From the NCBI GenBank assembly GCA_963801035.1, contig CAWDDF010000003.1:186001-250000 (forward strand): a stretch of 64,000 nucleotides of DNA, given 5' to 3'. The notes under the pieces were generated by a model. It saw only the letters and a program-made list of their open reading frames with translations, was not told where the DNA came from and did not search any database. Shown piece after piece: positions 52,131-60,540 of the stretch; the stretch's first letter is position 1, and every line of letters starts with the position of its first letter. The stretch comes from JACCZX01 sp963801035. Its GTDB lineage: Bacteria > Pseudomonadota > Gammaproteobacteria > Burkholderiales > Burkholderiaceae_F. The position numbers and the translations under genes are program-made.

Positions 52131-53147
52131 ATGAACTTGCTGATCATCGGCGGCGGCGTCTTTCTTGGGCAATCCCTGTTGCAGGCAGCGCTGGTCGGCG
52201 GGCATACGGTCACGGTGTTCAATCGCGGCCAGTCTCGTAACTGGTGGCCACCGGGCGTCAAGTGGATTGTGGGCGACCGGTTGGAAGACTTGCACCTGCT
52301 GATGGGACGCAAGTGGGACGCGGTTATCGACACCTGCGGCTACCGGCCACAGGATGTGGAGGCAACCTGCGCCGCGCTGTACGACAGCTGCGAGCGTTAC
52401 GTCTTCATTTCGAGTGTTTCGGCGTACGCGTCGTTTGCGAATGTGCCAATCCGCGAACAGGATCCCTTAGCCACCGCCGCGGAAATCGACCGCGAAACGA
52501 TCAATGGCGCCAACTATGGGCCGCTGAAGGCCGAGTGTGAGCGAACCGTTGCGCGTGCTTTCGGACAGCAGGCGCTTTTGATTCGACCCGGCCTGATCGT
52601 CGGACCGAATGATCCCACCGGCCGTTTTTCATACTGGCCATGGCGTATCTGCGCGGGCGGCCGCGTGATGGCGCCAGGCTCGCCGGAGACACCAATTCAA
52701 TTTATCGATTCACGCGATCTCGCGGCGTTGATCATGCGACTGATCATGATGCGCGCCAGCGGCGCGTTTAATGCGACCGGGCCTAATGAAGGCGCGACCT
52801 TTGGCGAGCTGCTCGATACCTGCCGCTGGATTTCGGGCGAGGATGTCGAAGTCGAATGGGTTGATGAAAAATTTCTCGAGCGCGAAGGCGTACAGCCGTG
52901 GACGGAACTTCCGCTATGGATCCCGACACATGATCCGCAGACGCGTGGTTTTCACATGGTCGATACGACACGCGCGCGCCGCAGCGGGCTGCGCACGCGC
53001 CCAATGGCCGTCACTGTCAGCGATATTCTGGAAGCCGGCATTCCGGCGCATGACGATAAGCGCCGCATCGGCAAGATCGCGCGAGAGCGCGAGCGTGATC
53101 TGCTGGCGGTATGGCGGCTTCAAAAGGCAGGGTTGGCGCTGGCCTAG
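52131..53147 (+). CDS. NAD-dependent epimerase/dehydratase (extended SDR) family protein
   Basis: A 338-residue extended short-chain dehydrogenase. NAD motif: LLIIGGGVFLGQSLLQAAL (GGG-x2-x-G). Active site: VFISSVSAYASF and YGPLKAECERTV (Y-x3-K). RPGLIVGPNDPTGRF and QFIDSRDLAALIM follow. The N-terminal IIGGGVFLGQ variant occurs in a poorly characterised branch often called NAD-dependent epimerase or isoflavone-reductase-like. The substrate is unknown. It stands alone, with a 125-base gap before it. Confidence 0.88.
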   Translation: MNLLIIGGGVFLGQSLLQAALVGGHTVTVFNRGQSRNWWPPGVKWIVGDRLEDLHLLMGRKWDAVIDTCGYRPQDVEATCAALYDSCERYVFISSVSAYASFANVPIREQDPLATAAEIDRETINGANYGPLKAECERTVARAFGQQALLIRPGLIVGPNDPTGRFSYWPWRICAGGRVMAPGSPETPIQFIDSRDLAALIMRLIMMRASGAFNATGPNEGATFGELLDTCRWISGEDVEVEWVDEKFLEREGVQPWTELPLWIPTHDPQTRGFHMVDTTRARRSGLRTRPMAVTVSDILEAGIPAHDDKRRIGKIARERERDLLAVWRLQKAGLALA

Positions 53148-53229
53148 CGGTTACACCTTGAAACGAACCGGCGTCGGCTAGGGTGCGTGACGCGTCGTTG
53201 ACTCTCCTGTAACACCTTGGAGGTCAATG

Positions 53230-53619
53230 ATGAAACGTAAATTCTTGGTGGGTGCTTCGTTCAGTGCCCTGATGCTCGCCGCGATGGCGCCCTGGTCTGC
53301 CTCGCATGCTAACGGCGTCTCGGTGAGAGTCAGCACTCCGGAGTTCGGTATCCGCATTGGCGCGCCGCATTTCCCCATCTTCCAGCCGGTGCCTGTTTAC
53401 CGGCCGGTGCCCGTTTACCAGCCCGTGCCCGTTTATCACCCGCGGCCCTATCGGTATGCACCACCCGCAGTGATCTACACGCCTCCCCCGCGCTGGGGCT
53501 ATGGCTACAGTGGTTATGGCCGCCACCGGCACCATTGGCAGCACCGGCACCATGGTCGCGGTCATGGGCACGACCGTCACGACCATCGCGACAGACACGA
53601 TAGGCACGGCGGTCGGTAG
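53230..53619 (+). CDS. Small exported His-rich protein with PVPVY repeats
   Basis: A 129-residue protein with a Sec signal (RKFLVGASFSALMLAAMAPWSASHA). A short beta-rich part (VSVRVSTPEFGIRIGAPHF) comes next, then three near-identical PVPVY repeats each followed by R, Q or H and P. The tail has about 14 His and many Arg/Asp (HRHHWQHRHHGRGHGHDRHD). The tail could bind zinc, nickel or copper (inference from composition). ATG 53227 and 53230 are both possible; 53230 sits better after GGAGG. The family name is not known to me; such proteins are common in Burkholderiales envelopes. Confidence 0.8.
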   Translation: MKRKFLVGASFSALMLAAMAPWSASHANGVSVRVSTPEFGIRIGAPHFPIFQPVPVYRPVPVYQPVPVYHPRPYRYAPPAVIYTPPPRWGYGYSGYGRHRHHWQHRHHGRGHGHDRHDHRDRHDRHGGR

Positions 53620-53640
53620 CACGCTGGCCCGCTCTGTGCT

Positions 53641-53670
53641 TGAATCCCCGTGACCACTCACGGGGATTCA
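53641..53670 (+). promoter_or_regulatory. Perfect 13-bp hairpin over the ribosome site of the metallopeptidase gene
   Basis: TGAATCCCCGTGA and TCACGGGGATTCA are exact inverse complements around a CCAC loop. The right arm contains the GGGG that would act as Shine-Dalgarno for ATG 53673, 7 bases on. In RNA the ribosome site would be paired, so it could lower or switch translation. It is also 22 bases after the His-rich gene and could end that transcript, but no T-run follows. Confidence 0.65.
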
Positions 53671-53672
53671 GC

Positions 53673-54518
53673 ATGCGCATCGAAGGCCAAAGTTCTAACG
53701 TAGAAGACCGGCGCGGACAATCGTTCGGTGGCCGCGGGCTTGTCGGCGGGGGCATCGGCACTTTGGTGCTCGTCGTCGTCGGGTTGTTTTTTGGAATTGA
53801 TCCGCGCGTCATTCTCGGCCTCGCCGAGACGGCCCAAACGGTGCAGGAGTCGCGAGCGCCGCAGGGCCCGGCAAAAGCGCCGACCGATCAACTTGGCCAG
53901 TTCGTTTCGGGCGTGCTGCTCGATACCGAGAAAACCTGGAACGCATTGTTCAGACAGCTGGGCCGCGAATATCGCGAACCCAAGGTCGTGATCTTCGAAC
54001 GCGCAACGCGTTCTGCATGTGGCACCGGTCAATCGGCGATGGGGCCTTTTTACTGTCCGCTCGATCAAAGCGTGTACATAGATCTCGCGTTTTACCGTGC
54101 GCTGCAGGAGCGCTTCAAGGCACCCGGTGACTTTGCCCAGGCCTACGTGATAGCGCACGAAGTTGGACACCACGTCCAGAACCAGCTCGGCATTATGGAA
54201 AAGACGCAGGCGTTGCGGCAACGGCTCAGCGAAGCACAAAGCAATGCACTGTCGGTTCGTGTCGAACTGCAGGCGGACTGCTTCGCCGGCGTATGGGCAC
54301 ACCACGCGGGTAATCGCAAACTGCTTGACGCCGGCGATGTGGAGGAAGCGATGCGTGCCGCTGCGGCGATCGGTGACGACAACATTCAGCGTCGTACCCA
54401 GGGGCAAATCGTTCCGGAAAGTTTCACGCACGGCAGCTCCGAGCAGCGTGTGCGCTGGTTCATGACGGGAATGAAGAGCGGCCAGATCACGGCCTGCAAC
54501 ACGTTCGAAGGGATGTGA
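53673..54518 (+). CDS. Neutral zinc metallopeptidase (YpfJ-type)
   Basis: A 281-residue protein with an N-terminal DRRG-x-GG segment and one transmembrane helix (GGGIGTLVLVVVGLFFGI), then a metallopeptidase domain. The zinc site is AYVIAHEVGHHVQNQLGI (H-E-x2-H-H). Other motifs are SACGTGQSAMGPFYCPLDQSVY, VELQADCFAGVWAHH and TQGQIVPESFTHGSSEQRVRWF. All match the YpfJ/neutral zinc metallopeptidase family. ATG 53673 (MRIEGQSSNVEDRRG) is preferred over TTG 53640, which lies inside the hairpin. Confidence 0.93.
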   Translation: MRIEGQSSNVEDRRGQSFGGRGLVGGGIGTLVLVVVGLFFGIDPRVILGLAETAQTVQESRAPQGPAKAPTDQLGQFVSGVLLDTEKTWNALFRQLGREYREPKVVIFERATRSACGTGQSAMGPFYCPLDQSVYIDLAFYRALQERFKAPGDFAQAYVIAHEVGHHVQNQLGIMEKTQALRQRLSEAQSNALSVRVELQADCFAGVWAHHAGNRKLLDAGDVEEAMRAAAAIGDDNIQRRTQGQIVPESFTHGSSEQRVRWFMTGMKSGQITACNTFEGM

Positions 54519-54658
54519 ACGCGCGCAACCTCGCGGCCGGTCTCGCTCTGACGATCGGCATTGGGAGGTGCAGTCATCAAGGCCGGTAACCTGCCAAATC
54601 AAGCGGCTCAACGCACAGGGCAGTGCGCACCTTTAAGATCGCTGCGCATAGGATCACG

Positions 54659-55789
54659 ATGAACGCTCCCGAATCGCTGTCTCGCCGCTCTAATCTCGAC
54701 GCGACGTTACTGGGCCGCACCGCGCCGCTGCCGATTGCGTCGTACTTTGATCCAGCGTGGTTCGAGCGCGAGTTGCAGCACTTGTTTGTGCCCGGTCCCA
54801 ACTACACGGGCAGCGAGATGATGGTGCCTGAGGTCGGCGACTACATGACACTGCCATCGACGGCGCACGGCAAGGTGCTGGTGCATGGGCCCGCCGGCAT
54901 CAATCTATTGTCAAACACGTGTCGCCATCGACAGGGGCTGTTACTCGACGGCAGAGGCAACAATCCCAACATTGTTTGTCCGCTGCACCGCTGGACGTAC
55001 GACTTGAACGGCAAGTTGCTTGGCGCGACCGACTTCGACGTCACTCCCGACTGTTCGCTGCCAAGTACACCACTGACGCGCTGGAACGGATTGCTGTTCG
55101 CGGGGCCGCGCAATCCGAATCTCGATTTACGCGATTTTCCGCTGACGCCCGACTACAACTATGCGAACTTCGTGTTCGAGAAAGCGATCGTCGAAGAGTG
55201 CCCCTTTAATTGGAAGGCGTTTCTCGAAATTTATCTGGAGCTGTATCACGTCGAGGCGATGCACCCAGGATTGCAGAAGTGGGTAGACCCCGACAACTAT
55301 GAATGGGGTTTTGGCGACCGCTGGAGCTATCAGATTCTCGGCATCAAGGACGGGCTGAAATCGCAGGTCTCGCCGAACTATCAACGCTATCGCGACGCAA
55401 TTCTCGAATACTCCGATGGAGATCTACCAAAGTACGGGACGGTCTGGTCGATTCTGTATCCGAATGTGATGCTCGAGTGGTACCCATACTGTCTGGTCGT
55501 CAGCACACTGATTCCACGCTCGCCCGAACTCACGACGAATATCGTCGAGTTTTACTACCCAGAGGAAGTGCAAGCGTTCGAGCGGCAGATTGTCGACGCG
55601 CACCAGGCCGCGTACGCCGAGTCAGCCGCTGAAGACGCCGAGATATGCACGCGGCTTCAGCGCGGCCGCCGCGCGCTATGGCTGGCCGGCGAAGACGACG
55701 TTGGCCCGTATCACACGCCGCATGAAGACGGCATGATCCACATGCACGACTGGATTCGACGCGAGATGGGCCAGCGTAGAACGGTATGA
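54659..55789 (+). CDS. Rieske 2Fe-2S aromatic-ring-hydroxylating oxygenase, alpha-subunit type
   Basis: A 376-residue oxygenase component. The Rieske centre is C-x-H in NTCRHRQG and C-x2-H in IVCPLHRWTYD. The mononuclear iron site is in ELYHVEAMHPGL (H-x4-H) with an acid further on. PFNWKAFLEIYLE is conserved among the oxygenase family that includes choline monooxygenase and carnitine oxygenase relatives. No reductase or ferredoxin gene is adjacent, so it must draw electrons from elsewhere. ATG 54659 is chosen; the frame to 54623 adds 12 residues. The substrate is unknown. Confidence 0.9.
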   Translation: MNAPESLSRRSNLDATLLGRTAPLPIASYFDPAWFERELQHLFVPGPNYTGSEMMVPEVGDYMTLPSTAHGKVLVHGPAGINLLSNTCRHRQGLLLDGRGNNPNIVCPLHRWTYDLNGKLLGATDFDVTPDCSLPSTPLTRWNGLLFAGPRNPNLDLRDFPLTPDYNYANFVFEKAIVEECPFNWKAFLEIYLELYHVEAMHPGLQKWVDPDNYEWGFGDRWSYQILGIKDGLKSQVSPNYQRYRDAILEYSDGDLPKYGTVWSILYPNVMLEWYPYCLVVSTLIPRSPELTTNIVEFYYPEEVQAFERQIVDAHQAAYAESAAEDAEICTRLQRGRRALWLAGEDDVGPYHTPHEDGMIHMHDWIRREMGQRRTV

Positions 55790-55802
55790 GGGCAAGAAGA
55801 GG

Positions 55803-56336
55803 CTATGCGATGGCCGCCTCTTCCACTGCAATTGCGTTCGCCGCCGCCGCAATCACCGCGGCAATACGACCGACATCACGCAGTTGCTCGGTAGTCATAC
55901 CACCTTGCTTTAGCAGACCGTAGTGCGACTGCACGCAGAAGTGACACTTGCCGATGATCGAGGCAGCGAGCGCATACAGCTCGAACAGGCGCTTATCCAC
56001 CCCCGCGTGCGTGGCATATGCCTGCATCCGTAGTTGAGCGGGCAACGCCTTCAACTCGGCGTCACCGGTCATTTCAACGTAGGGATACCAGGCGTTGTTC
56101 ATCGCCATCAGTGCAGCAGCGCTCAGCGCCGCGTTCTTTTCGACATCCGAAGCGGCATCCGAATTGCGAATGATCGCTACCAGGCGTGAAGCCTGCGCCG
56201 CGTACGCCGCTGCCAACGCAACGGCAGCGGCTTCATTGGCGGGAAGCGACGAGCGGCCAAGCACGCCGTCCAGATTGATTCGCACATCCTTTGCGTAATC
56301 CGGGATCAGCGCTTTGAGTTCGTTGATGTAATCCAT
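55803..56336 (-). CDS. ahpD: Alkylhydroperoxidase AhpD-like protein
   Basis: A 177-residue carboxymuconolactone-decarboxylase-fold protein with the redox pair C131/C134 in IIGKCHFCVQSHYGLLKQGG and the proton-relay Glu and His nearby. It recycles oxidised AhpC, as in Mycobacterium, in place of AhpF. It lies 18 bases downstream of ahpC on the same strand, confirming a functional pair. Confidence 0.94.
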   Translation of the reverse strand: MDYINELKALIPDYAKDVRINLDGVLGRSSLPANEAAAVALAAAYAAQASRLVAIIRNSDAASDVEKNAALSAAALMAMNNAWYPYVEMTGDAELKALPAQLRMQAYATHAGVDKRLFELYALAASIIGKCHFCVQSHYGLLKQGGMTTEQLRDVGRIAAVIAAAANAIAVEEAAIA

Positions 56337-56354
56337 AGCGATTCGTTTACTCCG

Positions 56355-56930
56355 TTAGTGCGCTACGGCTGTAGCGTTCGGCGTCAGTGTTGCCGTTCCG
56401 ACAGCGCGATTGCAAGGGCATAGCTCATCGGTTTGCAGGCCGTCGAGTACGCGCAGGATCTCTTCAGGATTGCGACCCACGTTGAGGTTGTTGACCGATA
56501 CGTGCTGAATCACGTTATCCGGATCGACGATGAACGTAGCACGCAGTGCAGCGCCTTCTTTCGCATCACGCACGCCGAGCATGTCGACCAGCGAGCCAGT
56601 GGTGTCGGCAAACATCCAGTGATTGAGCCGATCGAGATCCTTGTGGTCGCGGCGCCATGCGAGCTTGACGAATTCGTTATCTGTCGAACCGCCGAGCAAC
56701 ACCGCATCGCGATCCTCAAAGTCGTTCGCAAGCTTCGCAAAGCCCACGATTTCGGTCGGGCAAACGAACGTGAAGTCCTTCGGGTAAAAGTAAATGACTT
56801 TCCACTTACCCGGGAACGAGCGTTCGGTGACGTCTTCGAATGCGCTGACGCCGTTTTCTTCGTGATGATTGAAGCCGGGCTTGACACCGACTACACGGAA
56901 AGAATCGAGTTGCTGGCCAATGGTTTTCAT
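56355..56930 (-). CDS. ahpC: Alkyl hydroperoxide reductase AhpC (2-Cys peroxiredoxin)
   Basis: A 191-residue peroxiredoxin with the peroxidatic C57 in KDFTFVCPTEIVGF and a resolving cysteine pair in TDELCPCNRAVG. The opening TIGQQLDSFRVVGVKPGF is AhpC-like of the actinobacterial/AhpD-dependent class, which uses a second C-terminal cysteine. It removes organic and hydrogen peroxide with AhpD. The 130-base upstream region carries OxyR-like sequence. Confidence 0.95.
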   Translation of the reverse strand: MKTIGQQLDSFRVVGVKPGFNHHEENGVSAFEDVTERSFPGKWKVIYFYPKDFTFVCPTEIVGFAKLANDFEDRDAVLLGGSTDNEFVKLAWRRDHKDLDRLNHWMFADTTGSLVDMLGVRDAKEGAALRATFIVDPDNVIQHVSVNNLNVGRNPEEILRVLDGLQTDELCPCNRAVGTATLTPNATAVAH

Positions 56931-56980
56931 TGATTACTCCAAAGTTCGTTAGGAAAGGTGAATAGAACAGTAAGTGGGGC

Positions 56981-57027
56981 GTAGTCTAAAGCTATCAACG
57001 ATATTGTTTCGATTGTTATTTACAATC
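56981..57027 (-). promoter_or_regulatory. OxyR-like / LysR-type operator before ahpC
   Basis: On the minus strand a spaced pattern AACA-N7-CAAT-N7-ATAG-N7-CTAC (57017 down to 56981) resembles the OxyR ATAG/CTAT tetrad with the two ahpC-side blocks best matched. Next to it, GATTGT-N5-ACAATC (57011-57027) is a perfect LysR-type T-N11-A palindrome. OxyR control of ahpC is well known, and the site sits 50-97 bases before ahpC. No oxyR gene is nearby. Confidence 0.45.
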
Positions 57028-57060
57028 TACCCAATAGTCGAATATCCGCCGTCTGCAACA

Positions 57061-57996
57061 ATGCCGCCCGTGACCGTTTCGCCGCATCGCTCTTCCAGTT
57101 CTTGGCTCGCCTGGTACTTCGTCGTCGTCTGGGGCTCTGGCTTCCTAGCGACCAAGCTAGGGTTGCAGTACGCACCCCCATTTACGTTTCTGACGCTGCG
57201 GTTCGCATTCGGCATGCTGCTGGTGATTCCGATAGCTCTGGCAGTACGCCCGCGGTGGCCGCACTCACCCGCTCAATGGGTACACGTCGCGATCGCTGGC
57301 CTGTTGATGCACGCTGTCAATCTGGGTGGCAGCCACTATGCCCAGTACCTGGGGATGTCTGCAGGGATTGCGGCGTTGGTACTGGCGTTGCAGCCGCTTG
57401 TAACGGCAGTGGTAGCGGGCCCATTTATCGGCGAGCAATTGAACCGAATGCAATGGACTGGTGTTCTGCTCGGGTTCGCCGGCGTGGCGCTGGTCGTCTG
57501 GCACAAGATCGATCTCGATGCCATGAGCACGGCGTCGCTGGCCGCGGTCCTGATTGCTCTGGTCGCCATTACCGCCGGAACGCTGTATCAGCGCAGGTTC
57601 TGCCCGGCGGTCGACCTGCGCGCGGCATCGGTCGTGCAGTTTGCAGCCACTTTGCTGCTCGTCGCACCGCTGGCGTTCGCAGTCGAGGGCTTCGCATTTC
57701 AGGTGTCGTGGCAGCTGCTGGCGTCGATCGGCTTTCTGGTGGTCTTCGCATCGATCTTCGCGGTGAATGCGCTGCACACCCTGATGCGCCGCGGTGAAGC
57801 AACCCGCGTGACCAGCCTGCTTTATCTGACGCCGATCATTGCAGTTGCACTTGAATGGCTAATGTTCGGAATTTATCCGACGTGGCTGACGGCGCTCGGC
57901 GTGGTAATCACGTGCGCCGGCGTGGCGCTGGTGGCACTGAAGCTGCGTGATAAGAGCCCGTTGCAGCAGGCCGAAGTCCCGCGAAGCGCCGCCTGA
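57061..57996 (+). CDS. EamA/DMT-family transporter
   Basis: A 311-residue, ten-helix drug/metabolite transporter with two EamA halves. First half: VVWGSGFLATKLGLQYAPPF to LALQPLVTAVVAGPFIGE. Second half: ALVAITAGTLYQRRFCP to TSLLYLTPIIAVALEWLMFG. ATG 57061 is chosen; the frame to 56974 overlaps the ahpC promoter. It is divergent from ahpC, so both genes may share regulation. It probably exports a metabolite; the substrate is unknown. Confidence 0.92.
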   Translation: MPPVTVSPHRSSSSWLAWYFVVVWGSGFLATKLGLQYAPPFTFLTLRFAFGMLLVIPIALAVRPRWPHSPAQWVHVAIAGLLMHAVNLGGSHYAQYLGMSAGIAALVLALQPLVTAVVAGPFIGEQLNRMQWTGVLLGFAGVALVVWHKIDLDAMSTASLAAVLIALVAITAGTLYQRRFCPAVDLRAASVVQFAATLLLVAPLAFAVEGFAFQVSWQLLASIGFLVVFASIFAVNALHTLMRRGEATRVTSLLYLTPIIAVALEWLMFGIYPTWLTALGVVITCAGVALVALKLRDKSPLQQAEVPRSAA

Positions 57997-58004
57997 GTAT
58001 TCCA

Positions 58005-59171
58005 ATGACGCTCCCGCGCATCATCGCGTTCGTCGTGCTGACGCACACTGCGTTCGGTGCGGCGCGTGTTACGGCGTCGTTGTACGCATTGTCGAACAAG
58101 GCGTCACCGTTCACCGTTGGCGTGCTTCTGGCGCTGTATGCGCTCGTGCCGGCATTACTTGCAGTACGCGCGGGCCGCTGGCTGGATCAAGTTGGACCGT
58201 TTCGTCCACTGCTGTTGGGCACCGTGATGATGACTGTGGGCGCGACGCTACCGGCCGCATTCTCGTACGCGACGGCGGACGTTGCACCGCTGCTGGTGTC
58301 CAGTGCACTGCTCGGCACCGGGTTCATGTACGTGCAAATGACGATGCAGAACCTCGTCGGCATCATGTCGGAGCCGGGCAGGCGGCCGGCTGCGTTCTCG
58401 ATGCTGGCGCTTGGATTTTCGACGTCGGGACTGATCGCGCCGGTGGCGAGCGGATTCTTGATCGATAGCGTCGGCCATCGCGTCACATTCGCATTGATCT
58501 TCGTACTGATGCTGGTGAGCGTCGTCATCTTGTTGTTACAACGCACGTTGTTGCCCGCGCCACAACCGCACGAGGCAATCACCCAGTCGCGAAATCCGTT
58601 CGATCTGTTGCGCTTTCCGGCAGTGCGCAACGTGCTGATCGTCAGCGGAATGATTTCGATGTCATGGGATCTGCAGCAATTTCTCATTCCTGTCTACGGC
58701 ACCAGCATCGGCCTGTCTGCCTCTCAGATCGGGCTCGTGCTCGGGAGCTTCGCCGCGGCCACCTTTGCGATTCGTCTTGCGATGCCCACACTTTCGCGGC
58801 GCTATCGCGAATGGCAGGTGCTGCTCTTCACGCTGATTACCGCTGCGATCGGATTTGCACTGATTCCATTTTTTACGACACTCGCGCCGTTGATGGCGGT
58901 GGCCTTCCTGCTCGGCCTCGGCCTAGGCGCGGCACAGCCGAACGTGATGTCGCTGCTGCACGATCGCTCGCCTGCCGGCCGTGTCGGTGAAGCGCTCGGC
59001 GTGCGCACCACGATCATGAACTCGAGCCATGTCGTACTGCCACTCGTGTTCGGTGCGTTCGGTTCGGTACTCGGCGCCGGACCCGCGTTCTGGCTGATGG
59101 CGAGCATGCTTGGCGCAGGCGGCTGGACCGCATGGCGCCGTATGAACGTCGAGAAAAGACCCAGGGAATGA
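58005..59171 (+). CDS. MFS transporter
   Basis: A 388-residue carrier with about twelve helices. Motif A-like loop: LLAVRAGRWLDQVGPFRPLLL. Second-half repeat: GSFAAATFAIRLAMPTLSRRYREW. The central loop (LPAPQPHEAITQSRNPFDLLR) is long and polar. It starts 8 bases after the DMT gene and overlaps chaC by 4 bases, so DMT-MFS-chaC-pdxH form one run. The substrate is unknown. Confidence 0.9.
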   Translation: MTLPRIIAFVVLTHTAFGAARVTASLYALSNKASPFTVGVLLALYALVPALLAVRAGRWLDQVGPFRPLLLGTVMMTVGATLPAAFSYATADVAPLLVSSALLGTGFMYVQMTMQNLVGIMSEPGRRPAAFSMLALGFSTSGLIAPVASGFLIDSVGHRVTFALIFVLMLVSVVILLLQRTLLPAPQPHEAITQSRNPFDLLRFPAVRNVLIVSGMISMSWDLQQFLIPVYGTSIGLSASQIGLVLGSFAAATFAIRLAMPTLSRRYREWQVLLFTLITAAIGFALIPFFTTLAPLMAVAFLLGLGLGAAQPNVMSLLHDRSPAGRVGEALGVRTTIMNSSHVVLPLVFGAFGSVLGAGPAFWLMASMLGAGGWTAWRRMNVEKRPRE

Positions 59172-59803
59172 ACAGGGTACCCCTCGATTTTCCGGGCCGT
59201 GTGACTGCCGAGGAGCAGGCGGCATCGCTGCATCAAGCACTAGCAGGTTGGAACCGGGCGTCACCGATGTGGCTATTTGGTTACGGGTCGCTGATCTGGA
59301 ATCCCGAAGTCACGTACGACCGCCGTGTCACGGCGCGCGTGCACGGATATCACCGGAGCCTCTGTCTGTGGAGTCGCGTCAACCGCGGCACGCTCGATTG
59401 CCCAGGACTAGTCGCGGGGCTCGATCGTGGCGGATCGTGCGCCGGTATTGCATATCGGTTGCCTGCGGAAACCGCCGGTGAAGAGCTGGAGCGGCTGTGG
59501 GACCGCGAAATGTTCATGGGGTCGTACGCACCGCGTTGGCTCGATTGTCGATTACAGGCAGACGCCAACGAAGGTCCGCTCGTCTCGGCACTCGCGTTCG
59601 TTGTGCGCCGTGATGCTCAAAATTACGCAGGCAAACTCACCGAGCACGAAATTCTCGCGGTCTTCGAGCGTGGCAGCTGCGGCCGCTTCGGCACCAGCCT
59701 GGAGTACCTGAACAAGACCGTCAGCTCGCTGCGCGAGCATGGCCTGCGCGACCCTCACCTGGAAAAACTCGCACGCCACGCAGGCCCTAAGATCAAGCCA
59801 TGA
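59168..59803 (+). CDS. chaC: Gamma-glutamylcyclotransferase (ChaC family)
   Basis: A 211-residue enzyme that cleaves glutathione to 5-oxoproline and Cys-Gly. The binding loop is PMWLFGYGSLIWNPEVTYDRRV, and the catalytic Glu is in LWDREMFMGSYAPRWLDC. The end SSLREHGLRDPHLEKL is family-typical. It begins in the MFS stop (ATGA) and ends in the pdxH start (ATGA), so it is tightly coupled to both. Confidence 0.94.
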   Translation: MNRVPLDFPGRVTAEEQAASLHQALAGWNRASPMWLFGYGSLIWNPEVTYDRRVTARVHGYHRSLCLWSRVNRGTLDCPGLVAGLDRGGSCAGIAYRLPAETAGEELERLWDREMFMGSYAPRWLDCRLQADANEGPLVSALAFVVRRDAQNYAGKLTEHEILAVFERGSCGRFGTSLEYLNKTVSSLREHGLRDPHLEKLARHAGPKIKP

Positions 59804-60444
59804 ACATCGCGGACCTACGGATCGAATACAAACGCGGCGAGCTCGATGAGCAGCATGCACATACCGATCCGATCACGCAATTTTCGCTGTGGTGGGACGA
59901 GGCGAGCGCGGCGCAGGTGCGCGAAGCCAATGCCATGACACTTGCCACCGCTGATGCCCAAGGTAAACCCTCGGCGCGCACCGTGCTGCTGAAGGGTTTC
60001 GACCAATCCGGCTTCGTGTTCTTCACCAACTATGAAAGCCGCAAAGCTACCGAGCTCTCCGCGAATGCGCATGCCGCGCTGCTTTTCTTCTGGCCGGAGC
60101 TGGAGCGACAGGTTCGCATCGACGGCGTAGTCGAACGCACGACCGCGCAAGAATCGGACGAGTACTTTCTCAGCCGGCCGTTGGCCAGCCGCATTGGGGC
60201 ATGGGCGTCACCGCAAAGTCGGCCGATCGCCGGCAAGACATGGCTGATGGCACGCGTTGCTGAAATGGCACTGCGCCACGCGACGGCGCCAAGCCGCCCG
60301 CCCTACTGGGGCGGCTATCGCGTGGTGCCCAACGCCATCGAATTCTGGCAAGGGCGGCCGTCGCGGCTTCACGATCGACTGCTTTATTCGAGGGCCAGCA
60401 CGTCAACTGGCACCGGATGGACACGGGCTCGCCTCGCGCCTTGA
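59800..60444 (+). CDS. pdxH: Pyridoxine/pyridoxamine 5'-phosphate oxidase
   Basis: A 214-residue FMN enzyme of vitamin B6 synthesis and salvage. FMN and substrate contacts are seen in SARTVLLKGFDQSGFVFFTN, YESRKATELSANAHAALLFFW, QSRPIAGKTW and PYWGGYRVVPNAIEFWQGRPSRLHDRLLYSR (shown here as its start and end). The length is standard. It overlaps chaC by 4 bases. Confidence 0.96.
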   Translation: MNIADLRIEYKRGELDEQHAHTDPITQFSLWWDEASAAQVREANAMTLATADAQGKPSARTVLLKGFDQSGFVFFTNYESRKATELSANAHAALLFFWPELERQVRIDGVVERTTAQESDEYFLSRPLASRIGAWASPQSRPIAGKTWLMARVAEMALRHATAPSRPPYWGGYRVVPNAIEFWQGRPSRLHDRLLYSRASTSTGTGWTRARLAP

Positions 60445-60540
60445 GCAGGTACCGCATCTTCGCCCTTCACCTTTCGCGTTTCACTGCGGGTTCTACGGCT
60501 ATCATCCGCGCACCAGAGCATGACGCCGGGGAGAGCACCG

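Noticed and set aside
53380..53440. Short tandem repeats as a CRISPR-like array
   Set aside because: They encode PVPVY repeats inside a clear exported protein and have no spacers.
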